NCBI GenBank assembly: GCA_944322565.1 | Contig: CALUPG010000001.1 | Span: forward strand, 124,001-188,000 | Length of the DNA stretch: 64,000 bases | From: an uncultured Bacteroidales bacterium | Lineage (GTDB): Bacteria; Bacteroidota; Bacteroidia; Bacteroidales; UBA932 | Direction of reading: 5' to 3' | Shown: one piece after another, positions 35,528 to 45,026 of the stretch | Layout: every line of letters begins with the position of its first letter | Numbering within the stretch: the stretch's first letter is position 1 | Translations under genes and position numbers: made by a program | The notes under the pieces: model-generated | The model's database searches: none | The model's input: the letters and a program-made list of their open reading frames with translations, nothing else | What the model was told of the DNA's origin: nothing

Positions 35528-37870
35528 TCAGAGCGAGCGGATGTACCGGTCTATGGCTGCGGCGGCCTTGCGTCCGGCACCCATGGCAAGGATAACTGTC
35601 GCCGCCCCTGTCACGGCATCGCCTCCGGCAAAAACCCCGGGGCGGGATGTCACCCCGTCCTGGTCCGCGACTATGCAGCCACGGCGGTTGGTCTCAAGTC
35701 CGGATGTCGTATGGGAAATCAGCGGGTTAGGAGAAGTACCGAGGGCCATTATCACCGAATCGGCCTCTATCTCAAATTCCGAACCCGGGACAGGAACAGG
35801 CGAGCGGCGTCCGCTTTCGTCAGGTTCGCCGAGCTCCATACGGATGCAGCGTATACCGCGGACCCAGCCCTTGTCGTCACCGAGAATCTCGACCGGATTG
35901 GAGAGCATCATGAATTCAACCCCCTCTTCTTTGGCATGGTGCACCTCTTCCCTTCTCGCAGGAAGTTCCTTTTCTGTGCGCCGGTATACAATTGTTGTCT
36001 CAGCGCCAAGCCTGAGGGCTGTCCTCGCCGCATCCATAGCCACATTTCCTCCGCCCACTACGACTGTACGGCGTCCGGTGAAGACAGGAGTCCTGTAGTC
36101 ACTGCTGTATGCATGCATGAGATTGTTTCTTGTCAGGAATTCATTGGCGGAGAACACTCCGTTGAGATTCTCGCCTGGAATGTTCATGAAACGCGGGAGC
36201 CCGGCTCCGGAGCCTATGAATACTGCGGAGAAACCCTCCTTGTCAAGCAGTGAATCCACAGTAAGGGTCCGTCCTATCACGACATCAGTCTCTATCTTGA
36301 CACCCAGGGCCTTTACCTGGTTGATTTCAGCGGCAACTACCTTTTCTTTCGGCAGTCTGAATTCCGGAATACCGTATTCAAGCACTCCCCCGGCCTTGTG
36401 GAGTGCCTCAAAGACTGTCACATCATAGCCGAGCTTGGCTAGGTCTGCAGCACAGGCAAGTCCGGACGGCCCGCTGCCGACGACAGCCACTTTGTGCCGG
36501 GCAGCACCTGCCCTGTCAGTACCGGAGACATGGGGGCCGGACTGTCCGGACTCTGATGGACTGTGCTGCATGGTCCAGTCTGCCACAAAGCGCTCGAGTT
36601 TTCCGATGGCGACAGGCTCGGACTTCACGCCAAGAATACAGCTGCCTTCGCACTGCGTCTCCTGAGGGCAGACACGACCGCACACGGCAGGCAGCGATGA
36701 ATCTCGCGCTATCACCCCCGAAGCCTTGGCAAAATCACCGTCTGCCACTGCAGCAATGAATTCCGGAATAGAAATATTCACTGGGCAGGCGGTCACGCAC
36801 CGCGGATTCTTGCAATGAAGGCACCTTGTGGCCTCCAGCATGGCCTCTTTCTCGTCATATCCGTAGCAGACTTCCTCAAAATTGGCAGCCCGCACCTTCG
36901 GGTCCTGTTCCCTCACCGGCACCCGGGGAATCCGGTTGGCTCGTCTGACAGATGCAGATCCGGCAGATTCTTCCGGTCCTGCGGAGCCATGTTCCGTCTT
37001 CTCTCCAGACAAACCTATTCTGCATTCGTGCTCATATTCCTCTGACGCCTCATGCTCCTGTGTGCGGTACATCCCCTGACGGCGCATGGCCTCGTCAAAA
37101 TCCACTTCATAGCCGTTGAATTCCGGTCCTTCGACACAGGCGAACCTTGTCTTGCCTGCCACCGTGACGCGGCAGGCCCCGCACATGCCCGTTCCGTCCA
37201 CCATCAGCGTATTGAGGCTCACTGTTATCGGAATACCGAGCTTCTTTGCGGTCAAAGTGGCGAATTTCATCATTATCATAGGACCTATGGCCACGGCCAT
37301 GGTATATTTATTCCCATCCTCGTTCACGAGCTTCTCAAGCAGTCCGGTGACCATGCCGTGGAATCCTTCCGAGCCGTCATCAGTGCAGATATGGAGATTG
37401 TCGCAGACAGCAGCCATCTCTTCCTTGTATATGAGAAGGTCAGAGGTCTTTGCGCCGATGATGACATCAGCTTTCACTCCGAGAGAATGAAGATATTTAA
37501 CCTGAGGATAGACAGGGGCTGTGCCGACGCCGCCGGCTATGAAGACATAATGCTCTCCCGAGAGTTCTTCTGCTGTCTTCCCCACAAAGTCCGACGGCTG
37601 TCCGAGAGGCCCCGTGATATCGGAAAAGCTGTCCCCCACTTCCAGAGAGCAGATTTCACCAGTGGAGACTCCGATTCTCTGGGTCACTATTGTCACAGTG
37701 CCGGCCTCTGCGTCGTAGTCACTGATTGTCAATGGGATTCTTTCCCCGTGGGCCTCAGGAATCACTATCAGGAACTGTCCGGGCTGAGCTGATGCGGCAA
37801 GCCTCGGTGCATAGACTTTCATCCTGCATATGGCAGGAGAAAGCATTTCTTTTGATATAATTTCAAACAT
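35528..37870 (-). CDS. Fused ferredoxin-NADP reductase-like / glutamate synthase small-subunit-like flavoprotein
   Basis: 780 aa from the ATG reading MFEIISKEMLS. The N-terminal ~270 residues are a ferredoxin-reductase/PyrK-like domain: FAD region PGQFLIV, NAD-binding FIAGGVGTAPVYPQVKYL, and a 2Fe-2S site with Cys in DGTGMCGACRV and RFACVEG. A charged linker leads to a GltD domain with Fe-S cysteines (CLHCKNPRCVTACP, CGRVCPQETQCEGSC) and two nucleotide folds (VAVVGSGPSGLACAADL, TVVVGGGNVAMDAART). This is the fusion of NfnA- and NfnB-like subunits. It may exchange electrons between NADH, ferredoxin and NADPH, or serve glutamate synthesis; no GltB is nearby. It is 7 bases downstream of the barrel gene. 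Confidence 0.9.
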   Translation of the reverse strand: MFEIISKEMLSPAICRMKVYAPRLAASAQPGQFLIVIPEAHGERIPLTISDYDAEAGTVTIVTQRIGVSTGEICSLEVGDSFSDITGPLGQPSDFVGKTAEELSGEHYVFIAGGVGTAPVYPQVKYLHSLGVKADVIIGAKTSDLLIYKEEMAAVCDNLHICTDDGSEGFHGMVTGLLEKLVNEDGNKYTMAVAIGPMIMMKFATLTAKKLGIPITVSLNTLMVDGTGMCGACRVTVAGKTRFACVEGPEFNGYEVDFDEAMRRQGMYRTQEHEASEEYEHECRIGLSGEKTEHGSAGPEESAGSASVRRANRIPRVPVREQDPKVRAANFEEVCYGYDEKEAMLEATRCLHCKNPRCVTACPVNISIPEFIAAVADGDFAKASGVIARDSSLPAVCGRVCPQETQCEGSCILGVKSEPVAIGKLERFVADWTMQHSPSESGQSGPHVSGTDRAGAARHKVAVVGSGPSGLACAADLAKLGYDVTVFEALHKAGGVLEYGIPEFRLPKEKVVAAEINQVKALGVKIETDVVIGRTLTVDSLLDKEGFSAVFIGSGAGLPRFMNIPGENLNGVFSANEFLTRNNLMHAYSSDYRTPVFTGRRTVVVGGGNVAMDAARTALRLGAETTIVYRRTEKELPARREEVHHAKEEGVEFMMLSNPVEILGDDKGWVRGIRCIRMELGEPDESGRRSPVPVPGSEFEIEADSVIMALGTSPNPLISHTTSGLETNRRGCIVADQDGVTSRPGVFAGGDAVTGAATVILAMGAGRKAAAAIDRYIRSL

Positions 37871-37877
37871 ATCTCGC

Positions 37878-39659
37878 TTAATTTTTTCCGAACTTACTGT
37901 TTTTAAAAAGAGTGAATCTGGCTCCGGCATGGATTACCGTCCCCATGACAGGTCCCCAGACGGCACTCGCATCGAATGAAGACTGGTGCGGAGAAACCCT
38001 CCCTGTGGAAGAATCTCTGGCTCCGAGCAGGATGTCCTTCTGCCTGAATCCGGTAAGATTCTCTCCTCCGATATAAATGTCCGCAAAATCAAATCTTTTG
38101 GTCACACGGATATTCAGCAGAGGATATACCGGAGTATAACCTTTCTCATACAGGAGATTCCCTTCGGCATCACGGTGAGTGCGCATAAAGTCATAGACCC
38201 GGCACGGACCGTTGACTGAAGCCGACACATCGAATATCCATTTTTCAAGATTCGTGGCATAGCGGAGATTGAGTTCGCCCTTGTAACGGCTTGTCATCGG
38301 GCGCACGACGAGCCCCCTGCCTTCAAGTTCGACCCGGTCATCCGTATATCTGAATGCCGCCGTGAGAGCGAACCCACGGAACAGGCCGGCGCTGAAGGTC
38401 ACATGAAAATCGTCCGAGAATGACCGTCGTCCGTCAAGGTTGTAGAATGATATGGCATTACGGACATGCTCATAGTCCACGACAAGCTGCTGGGCAAATA
38501 CAGTCCTGGAATAGCCGAGACTTATATATGCCGGTGACGATGAGCCCAAAGGCAGATGCCATGTAAGACTGCCCCCGAATGTCCATGAGTCTTCAAGCGT
38601 GTGATCTTCAAAATCGCCGACAAAACGCTTGCCGGTCAAAAATACGCCGGTATTGCATTGGAGAGGCTCCACATATCTGAGCGACCTGCCTGCATTGACC
38701 TTGAGGCTCATCGCCTCGACCGGCCTGTATTCTATCTCCAGTTTCGGGGAAAGCCGCAGTCCGTCTCTCATGTACCACTCTCCTTTCAGACCTGCGGCTG
38801 CCGTCAATTTGTCTCCGGAGCGGAATTCATATTCTCCGAATATCCCCAAAGATGCAAGATTGTCCACAGAATGGCTTTTGCACACGGCAAGCGGGAGACC
38901 GGTCTCCGGATCCGGAATCTCAGACCTCACGATACGGTCAAGAATGGTGTCATCCCTGTCAAAATAGCATGAGATTCCTGTCTTCAGTCCATGGGATTCA
39001 CTGAATCTCCTGTCATAGGCAAGATCGGCATACATGGAATGCTGTTCTCCGAGCCAGGATGACTGCCCGTACCATGAATCAATATCCGTATAGATATAAT
39101 CGGCAGAAAAAGTCATATTCCCGGAATTGTCCGGGGAAAGAGGGACTTTCATTTCAATATAGCCGCAGAGCGAGCGGTCAAGGATTTCCATGCCCCACGG
39201 ATCATCAGAATGCGCCCCTTCCCATTCCCGATAAGTCAGACGGTCATATCCTTCCTGCCCTCCGCGGCTTCCGTCATGCAATGCCCTGACGCCGAAAAGT
39301 ACCTGTGCACCGTTGTCTCCGGTATAGGTCCAGCTGTTGGACAGACCGAAGATGAGCATCCTGGGATTGTCCATAAAGCCGTCCCCGTTGCAGTCAAAGC
39401 TCCGTATATTCCCTGTGGCCTGTCCGGCAATCACAGTGTTCCATTTCGGGCTGAGGTGCAATGAGGATGAGGCATCGAAGCCAATGCGCGTGTCACTCAT
39501 CACCGAAGCTTCAAGGGAAAGAGGTGCTTCCGCCCGGCATTCTTCCCCGAGTGTGTCCACGGCTTCCTGCGCATGGGCTGCAGGCGAAGACATCATGAAG
39601 CAAAGCCACAGCATTGCGGCAGGCAGGAATGCAAATATGTTTTTCAGATATTCTGTCAT
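37878..39659 (-). CDS. TonB-receptor-like outer-membrane barrel without a plug domain
   Basis: 593 aa from the ATG reading MTEYLKNIFAFLPAA, with a signal peptide ending at AAHAQ. From about residue 45 onward it looks like the beta-barrel of a TonB-dependent receptor: aromatic, alternating strands (AAGLKGEWYMRDGLRLSPKL; DIYIGGENLTGFRQKDIL near the end). The family normally has a ~120-residue plug and often a carboxypeptidase-like domain first; neither is visible, and no TonB box is clear. It may be a passive porin or a degenerate receptor. It heads the run through the fused reductase gene and has a divergent promoter region with sppA. Confidence 0.65.
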   Translation of the reverse strand: MTEYLKNIFAFLPAAMLWLCFMMSSPAAHAQEAVDTLGEECRAEAPLSLEASVMSDTRIGFDASSSLHLSPKWNTVIAGQATGNIRSFDCNGDGFMDNPRMLIFGLSNSWTYTGDNGAQVLFGVRALHDGSRGGQEGYDRLTYREWEGAHSDDPWGMEILDRSLCGYIEMKVPLSPDNSGNMTFSADYIYTDIDSWYGQSSWLGEQHSMYADLAYDRRFSESHGLKTGISCYFDRDDTILDRIVRSEIPDPETGLPLAVCKSHSVDNLASLGIFGEYEFRSGDKLTAAAGLKGEWYMRDGLRLSPKLEIEYRPVEAMSLKVNAGRSLRYVEPLQCNTGVFLTGKRFVGDFEDHTLEDSWTFGGSLTWHLPLGSSSPAYISLGYSRTVFAQQLVVDYEHVRNAISFYNLDGRRSFSDDFHVTFSAGLFRGFALTAAFRYTDDRVELEGRGLVVRPMTSRYKGELNLRYATNLEKWIFDVSASVNGPCRVYDFMRTHRDAEGNLLYEKGYTPVYPLLNIRVTKRFDFADIYIGGENLTGFRQKDILLGARDSSTGRVSPHQSSFDASAVWGPVMGTVIHAGARFTLFKNSKFGKN

Positions 39660-39710
39660 CAATCTGTCCTGATAAAATCCCGATATTCCGGTTCGAGAAA
39701 TTCCGACTTG

Positions 39711-39747
39711 CAAAAATAGGAAAATTCATCCGTTCTATGTATATTTG
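39711..39747. promoter_or_regulatory. Divergent promoter region between the barrel gene and sppA
   Basis: On the minus strand TATTTTTG (39718-39711) and on the plus strand TATATTTG (39740-39747) are both perfect TAnnTTTG elements facing away from each other. Each lies 30-50 bases from its start codon. Clear -33 elements at 19-base spacing are not seen for either. Confidence 0.5.
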
Positions 39748-39777
39748 TATGATGTGATTTCATAAAATGCAATCAAG

Positions 39778-41550
39778 ATGAAAGAATTCTTCAAAATGAC
39801 ACTTGCCGCGATGCTGGGCGTTTTCGTTGTCAGCATCATTATGTTTCTTTTCTGCCTGATGCTGCTGGGAAGCCTCGCTTCCGTCGGGAAGTCGGAGCCC
39901 GTCATGCCGAGGTCCGCGGTGCTGAAGATAGACATGGGCACATTCATTCTGGCAGAACAGAATGCACAGGCAGACCCGCTTGCGGCTCTACAGAATGACA
40001 ATCTTCCTCCTATAGGCATCTGGAACGCAATTACTGCCGTCAATACAGCCGCAACTGACCCTGATGTGAAGATGATATACCTGAAGCCGGACATGGCATC
40101 AGGAGGCCTTGCCGAAATAGAAGAATTCAGGCAGGCCCTGATAAATTTCAGGAGCAGCGGGAAGGCAGTGGTGTCATATATGGAGAACCCTTCCAATGCA
40201 GGATATTATCTGGCATCAGTCTCCGACAAGATATACATGACTTCGTACGACGGAGGCATGACCATGATAACAGGCATGTCCTCCCAGCTGATTTTCCTCA
40301 AGGACATACTGGACAAGCTTGGAATCAATGTCCAGCTCATCCGCCACGGCAAATACAAGTCTGCCGGAGAGATGTTCATCAGAAATGAAATCAGCGAGGA
40401 AAACAGGGAGCAGAACCAGGAAATGGTAAGCTCTATCTGGGGTGAATGGAGCGCAGACATGGCTCAGGCCAGAGGAATTGCTCCGGAAGCGTTCAACGCA
40501 CTTATAGACGGCCTTGAGCTGAATTTTCCTTCCGACTATCTCGACAACGGGCTCGTGGACGAGCTCATGAGCCAGGAAGAGCTCAGGGAGAAATTGTGCA
40601 CTCTCTCCGGCAACGGGAAATTCACCGACATACCATTTATCTCATTCCAGGACTATGTCACACTCAGGGCTGTCCCTAATTTCAAGGCAGACAGAAAGAT
40701 AGCCGTGATATATGCCTCCGGCGAAATCATTGAGGGGGATGACAGGACTCAGGTAGGCGGAGACAGATTCGCTTCCATCATTGCTGACATAAGGAATGAC
40801 GAGTCCGTGAAAGCCGTCGTATTCAGGGTAAATTCTCCGGGAGGCAGCGTTCTGGCCTCGGAAAAAATCAAGAATGAAATCGACCTTCTCCGGGCAGAGA
40901 AACCGGTCATAGCATCATTCGGCAATTATGCCGCATCGGGCGGATATTGGATTTCCAACAGCTGCGACTACATTTTCACAAATGCAAGCTCGCTGACAGG
41001 CTCCATCGGAGTATTCAGCATGATACCCGACTTCAGCGGGACACTCCAGGACATTGCCCATGTCAACATCACCACCATCAGTTCAAATATGCATGGAGAC
41101 ATGTATTCCGGAACAAGAGCCCTGGACAAGGCCGAGACGGCATACCTGCAGGCATCCGTAGAAAAAATTTATGACAGATTCACGGAAACCGTCGCTGACG
41201 GAAGGAACATGGATGTAGAGGCAGTGGATGAAATTGCGCAGGGACGGGTATGGTCCGGAGCCGATGCCATTGAAATAGGTCTGGCGGATGAAATCGGAAC
41301 ACTCAACGACGCCATCCTGTATGCAGCCGCTGCAGCTGGATACCCGGATCTTTCGTCATGGCAGATTGCCGAATATCCAAAACCGCTGACTACATTTGAG
41401 CTTCTGCTTGAATCTCTCACTGGAGGAAGCGGAGAATCCGTATTCGCAGGAACACCGCTTGAAAGTGTGGAAAAGGCATTCTCATCATGGGATGCAGAAG
41501 AAAGCGGAAAGGTATACGCAAGAATGCCATACGAAATATCCGTCCGATGA
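39778..41550 (+). CDS. sppA: Signal peptide peptidase SppA, 67-kDa type
   Basis: 590 aa. A membrane anchor lies at residues ~8-32. Two tandem SppA-type peptidase domains follow. The N-terminal one carries the general-base Lys in IRHGKYKSAGEMF; the C-terminal one carries the nucleophile Ser in FGNYAASGGYWISN, matching the Ser/Lys dyad split across domains in the E. coli enzyme. NSPGGSVLASEKI is also conserved. It degrades leftover signal peptides at the inner membrane. cutC follows 42 bases later on the same strand. Confidence 0.95.
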   Translation: MKEFFKMTLAAMLGVFVVSIIMFLFCLMLLGSLASVGKSEPVMPRSAVLKIDMGTFILAEQNAQADPLAALQNDNLPPIGIWNAITAVNTAATDPDVKMIYLKPDMASGGLAEIEEFRQALINFRSSGKAVVSYMENPSNAGYYLASVSDKIYMTSYDGGMTMITGMSSQLIFLKDILDKLGINVQLIRHGKYKSAGEMFIRNEISEENREQNQEMVSSIWGEWSADMAQARGIAPEAFNALIDGLELNFPSDYLDNGLVDELMSQEELREKLCTLSGNGKFTDIPFISFQDYVTLRAVPNFKADRKIAVIYASGEIIEGDDRTQVGGDRFASIIADIRNDESVKAVVFRVNSPGGSVLASEKIKNEIDLLRAEKPVIASFGNYAASGGYWISNSCDYIFTNASSLTGSIGVFSMIPDFSGTLQDIAHVNITTISSNMHGDMYSGTRALDKAETAYLQASVEKIYDRFTETVADGRNMDVEAVDEIAQGRVWSGADAIEIGLADEIGTLNDAILYAAAAAGYPDLSSWQIAEYPKPLTTFELLLESLTGGSGESVFAGTPLESVEKAFSSWDAEESGKVYARMPYEISVR

Positions 41551-41592
41551 CATACCGCCAGCTGCCTGAAGCGGCGACACTGGAAGCCTATT

Positions 41593-42345
41593 ATGGAAAG
41601 AAACCATTTCAAGATAGAAATATGTTCCGGCTCTGTCCTGAGCTGCATTGCCGCCAGAGACGGCGGTGCCGACAGAGTGGAACTTTGTGCGGGAATGCCG
41701 GAAGGAGGGACAACTCCTTCCTTCGGCATGATACGCAGAAGCCGGGAAGTTCTTGGGCCGTTGGGGCTTAATGTAATAATCAGACCGCGCGGAGGAGATT
41801 TCCTGTACAGCGACAGTGAAATCAAACAGATGGAATATGACATCTATGCGGCACAGGAAGCCGGAGCCGACGGTCTTGTCTTCGGGGCACTGACCGAAGA
41901 GGGGGATGTGGACGAACGAGCAATGACAATCCTGATGACGGCCGCAGGAGACCTCCCTGTCACATTCCACAGAGCCTTTGACCACACAAAGAATCCTCTC
42001 GAAGCAATGGAGAAAATCATCAGTTTCGGATGCAGCAGGATATTGACATCCGGCTGCCGTCCGACAGCAGATGAAGGCACGGAGCTTCTCAAGGATTTGA
42101 CAGCCAAGTCTGCCGGAAGAATCTCCATAATGCCGGGCAGCGGCATCAATTCATGCAACATCGCGACTGTTGCTGCCGGAACAGGGGCTCACGAGTTTCA
42201 TTTCTCGGCACGCAGACCTCTTCAGAGCAAAATGAAATTTCGCCGCCCGGAGGTCGTCATGGGCGGCGAAACGGATTTCTACTCTCTTATGGAAACTGAC
42301 AGCAATGAAGTGCGGGCCGCCATTGCGGCTCTTGAAAGCCTCTAG
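41593..42345 (+). CDS. cutC: CutC family protein (copper homeostasis-type TIM barrel)
   Basis: 250 aa, full length. CutC signatures are IEICSGSVLSCIAARDGGADRVELCAG, GGTTPSFGMI, MIRPRGGDF-like IIRPRGGDFLYS, GADGLVFGALT and VTFHRAFDH. The family was named for copper homeostasis in E. coli, but that role is disputed and the reaction is unknown; the protein is cytosolic. The stop overlaps the 3' end of the convergent transglutaminase gene by 4 bases. Confidence 0.93.
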   Translation: MERNHFKIEICSGSVLSCIAARDGGADRVELCAGMPEGGTTPSFGMIRRSREVLGPLGLNVIIRPRGGDFLYSDSEIKQMEYDIYAAQEAGADGLVFGALTEEGDVDERAMTILMTAAGDLPVTFHRAFDHTKNPLEAMEKIISFGCSRILTSGCRPTADEGTELLKDLTAKSAGRISIMPGSGINSCNIATVAAGTGAHEFHFSARRPLQSKMKFRRPEVVMGGETDFYSLMETDSNEVRAAIAALESL

Positions 42346-45002
42346 AGGCTTTTCGACACTTTCACAAGCCTTTCTCCAAGACCAATCGAATACCCCTGGG
42401 AAAAGAAGACCACTCTGTTGAATGTGTCCGCTACGGTCACAAGCGGAAGCATGCCGTTCCCTCTGAGGTCCATCCCGGCCATCATCATTTCTCTCATTGA
42501 GCCGTCGCTGTCAATGCCATAGCTGACTGTCGACGGAAGAGAATATTTGTCAGAGTCAAAGCGTCTCCAGTCATCCTCAGTGGCAAATATCACCAGAAGC
42601 GGGCGTCCCCACGCCTCAAGTTCGGCAGCTGCTGCAGAAATGTCCCTCATCGCATGGTCGACGGGCTCACGGCCATAATCCGCAAGGACAACGGCAAAGT
42701 AGCCGCGACCTGTTTCTGAAAGCACTGATTTTCTTTCCTTCGTACACACCGCATCTTTTGACGGTGTAGGGACTTTGTCATAAAGTGCCTCGGAATTGAA
42801 TGTGCCTATGACACGGTATTGGGACGGGTCATCGCGGACAACAAGTTCAGAGACGGTAGTCCGCCCCGTCTCAATCCGGAAGAAATCCACATCGGCAAGC
42901 ACATTGCCCCCTGACATCCTTGCCCCTGAAACCAGGGCATATATGCCCTCCGGCAGTTCTGCACCTGCGGCAAAATCCGTCTTCCATGTGGCGGACTCAG
43001 GGAAGGAAAGCAGGGAGAATGTCCCGTTTTCCAGTCTGGACAATGTGAAATGCCTGTAGTATTGAGGATTCTCAAGAAGAGGTATCGGTGAAAATTCCAG
43101 TCTGAGGGTACCGGTCCTGGCGGCGGTTTGGGCAGCTGCATCAAAATCCACATCATAGGTCCGGCCATCATGTCTGTATCTGACGATTCCTGTCACCGGA
43201 TCTTTCCATGCAGGCACGCCTGATGTACGACAGAGGGAAACAAAAAAGATTTCACGGGAATCCTTGTCTGCGACCCTTGTCCTCCATACTTCAGAAGGGC
43301 GTATCTGAACATATTTCATTGATATGGAATCCATCAGCTCAAGACTGTCACGGCACCATACGACCAGAGAAGAAGGGTCTTCAGCAATAGAGGCAAGCAT
43401 ATCATCCGGAACTGCAGTCCTGAGATATCCCCTGAACGGGGAAAGCAATTCCGAAGACACTCTCGGACAATAGACCATGATGTCCTTCTCCCCTGCAGGA
43501 GTATTGAAAAGATGATCCTCGAATACAGAAGAAGGCGTATCCCTCAAATCCTTTTCAGACACGGACTTGAGCAAGGCAACAGCATCGTCCGCACGGCCGC
43601 AGGACAAAGCGGATGCCAAAAAGGATTTGATTTCTTCATGATTTCCTCTTGAGGAGACAAGCAATGCGGCAGCCTCCTCGGGAAGACCGTGGCCTGCACA
43701 GTATGCTTCCGCCCGGTAGCGGTCAAAGAATGTGTCTGTGTAAGCATTCCTGAGCGAATCCTCCTGCGCCATTCTCATGTCATTGATGGCTCTCTGTTCG
43801 GGTGTCACCTCAGGAAGGACGGCATTCTCAACCGGAGGAACCGATTCAAAGGCAAGATGCCCCGGAATGTTCCCGGCATTAAAAGAAAGCGTAACGGTAA
43901 GATTCCTGTCCTTGCCGAATGTGACCTTTGAAAAGCCATAATTTTCACCGTCAGTGGCATAGACAACCATATCCCCGAGACCCGCCGTAAGATATGAACG
44001 GCCGGCATCATCTGCAGTCTTTACTGCCACAGGATAAAACTCGGCATAATTATAGAGTCTGTACTCGACCCTGGCGCCAGGCACAGGCGCTCCGGAAAGG
44101 TCCTGCACAGTGACATCCAGTCTGGCAGATTCCGGGGCATAGTTATGTATTACATTGATTTCCGTATAATTCGGAGAAACGGACACAACCTCTTCCGGCC
44201 CGTCGTAGCGGCCGAAAACCTTTGTGTGCATCAGCATGCCTCGGCTCGCAGGGGCATTGAACCAGCCGAGGTCAAGTACCGGCTCCGGCTCGCAGGCCCC
44301 GAGGAAATGCCATTCTCCGTCGGCCCAGGCCTCAACCCAGGCATGATTGTCATCAGTATGAGCCCATCTGGGAGTATAGACCTGCCGCGCCGGAATAGCC
44401 ACCGACCTGAGGGCAGCAACCAGAAAAGTGGACTCTTCCCCGCACCTGCCGCAAGCTGTCCTTACGGTCGCAAGAGGAGAGCTCGTCCGGGAATCAGACG
44501 GCTGATATACAGCTTTCTCATGACACCAGTGATTGACTTCAAGGATTGCGTCCTTCATGGAAAGACCTGCAAGACGCGGAGCAAGCTCCTTGTAGAAAAC
44601 TGCCCTTGATGTGTCAAGATTCTCATTGTTGACTCTGACAGGAAGCACAAAATGCCTCAATTCCCGTTCCGGAACTGATTTTCCCCACGGCATTGTCCTG
44701 ACAGCCTGCTGTGTCAGCCGGAAATTGTCAAGATAATATTCCGCCGGATAATTCAGGACATCACCCAACGGCATATATGAATACAGAAATTCCATCGCCT
44801 CTTTTTCATCTTTTGTCAGAGACATGGAATCCAGACAGATGCCGGCTTTTTCCATAAGGACAGCCCTGGACTTGAAATCGTCTTCAACGGCACGAAGGTA
44901 AGCCTTGTCGGAAATGAATCCTCCGGAACAGGACACCAGCACTGCAAGACATGCTGCAAAAGCAGCCGGAAACTGAATAACAGCAGTAAGTACTTTCTTC
45001 AT
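42342..45002 (-). CDS. Transglutaminase-like lipoprotein
   Basis: 886 aa. A lipoprotein signal ends at LVSC (Cys about residue 25), so it is probably anchored in a membrane facing the periplasm or surface. A transglutaminase-like core lies at residues ~155-240, with the catalytic Cys in GRCGEESTFLVAALRS, His in DDNHAWVEAW and a following acidic residue in EPVLDLGWF. A carboxypeptidase-regulatory-like beta domain follows (LDVTVQDLSGAPVPGARVEY). Beyond that is a long, unassigned region ending in a thioredoxin-like stretch (LLVIFATEDDWRRF). Relatives are found across Bacteroidota. It might cleave or crosslink peptides or glycopeptides; the substrate is unknown. Confidence 0.8.
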   Translation of the reverse strand: MKKVLTAVIQFPAAFAACLAVLVSCSGGFISDKAYLRAVEDDFKSRAVLMEKAGICLDSMSLTKDEKEAMEFLYSYMPLGDVLNYPAEYYLDNFRLTQQAVRTMPWGKSVPERELRHFVLPVRVNNENLDTSRAVFYKELAPRLAGLSMKDAILEVNHWCHEKAVYQPSDSRTSSPLATVRTACGRCGEESTFLVAALRSVAIPARQVYTPRWAHTDDNHAWVEAWADGEWHFLGACEPEPVLDLGWFNAPASRGMLMHTKVFGRYDGPEEVVSVSPNYTEINVIHNYAPESARLDVTVQDLSGAPVPGARVEYRLYNYAEFYPVAVKTADDAGRSYLTAGLGDMVVYATDGENYGFSKVTFGKDRNLTVTLSFNAGNIPGHLAFESVPPVENAVLPEVTPEQRAINDMRMAQEDSLRNAYTDTFFDRYRAEAYCAGHGLPEEAAALLVSSRGNHEEIKSFLASALSCGRADDAVALLKSVSEKDLRDTPSSVFEDHLFNTPAGEKDIMVYCPRVSSELLSPFRGYLRTAVPDDMLASIAEDPSSLVVWCRDSLELMDSISMKYVQIRPSEVWRTRVADKDSREIFFVSLCRTSGVPAWKDPVTGIVRYRHDGRTYDVDFDAAAQTAARTGTLRLEFSPIPLLENPQYYRHFTLSRLENGTFSLLSFPESATWKTDFAAGAELPEGIYALVSGARMSGGNVLADVDFFRIETGRTTVSELVVRDDPSQYRVIGTFNSEALYDKVPTPSKDAVCTKERKSVLSETGRGYFAVVLADYGREPVDHAMRDISAAAAELEAWGRPLLVIFATEDDWRRFDSDKYSLPSTVSYGIDSDGSMREMMMAGMDLRGNGMLPLVTVADTFNRVVFFSQGYSIGLGERLVKVSKSL

Positions 45003-45026
45003 AATATCAATATTGTCAACTAATTG

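Noticed and set aside
39735..40196. Long minus-strand frame opposite the start of sppA
   Set aside because: It mirrors the sppA coding frame; sppA has clear catalytic motifs and a promoter, and the antisense product has no recognisable features.
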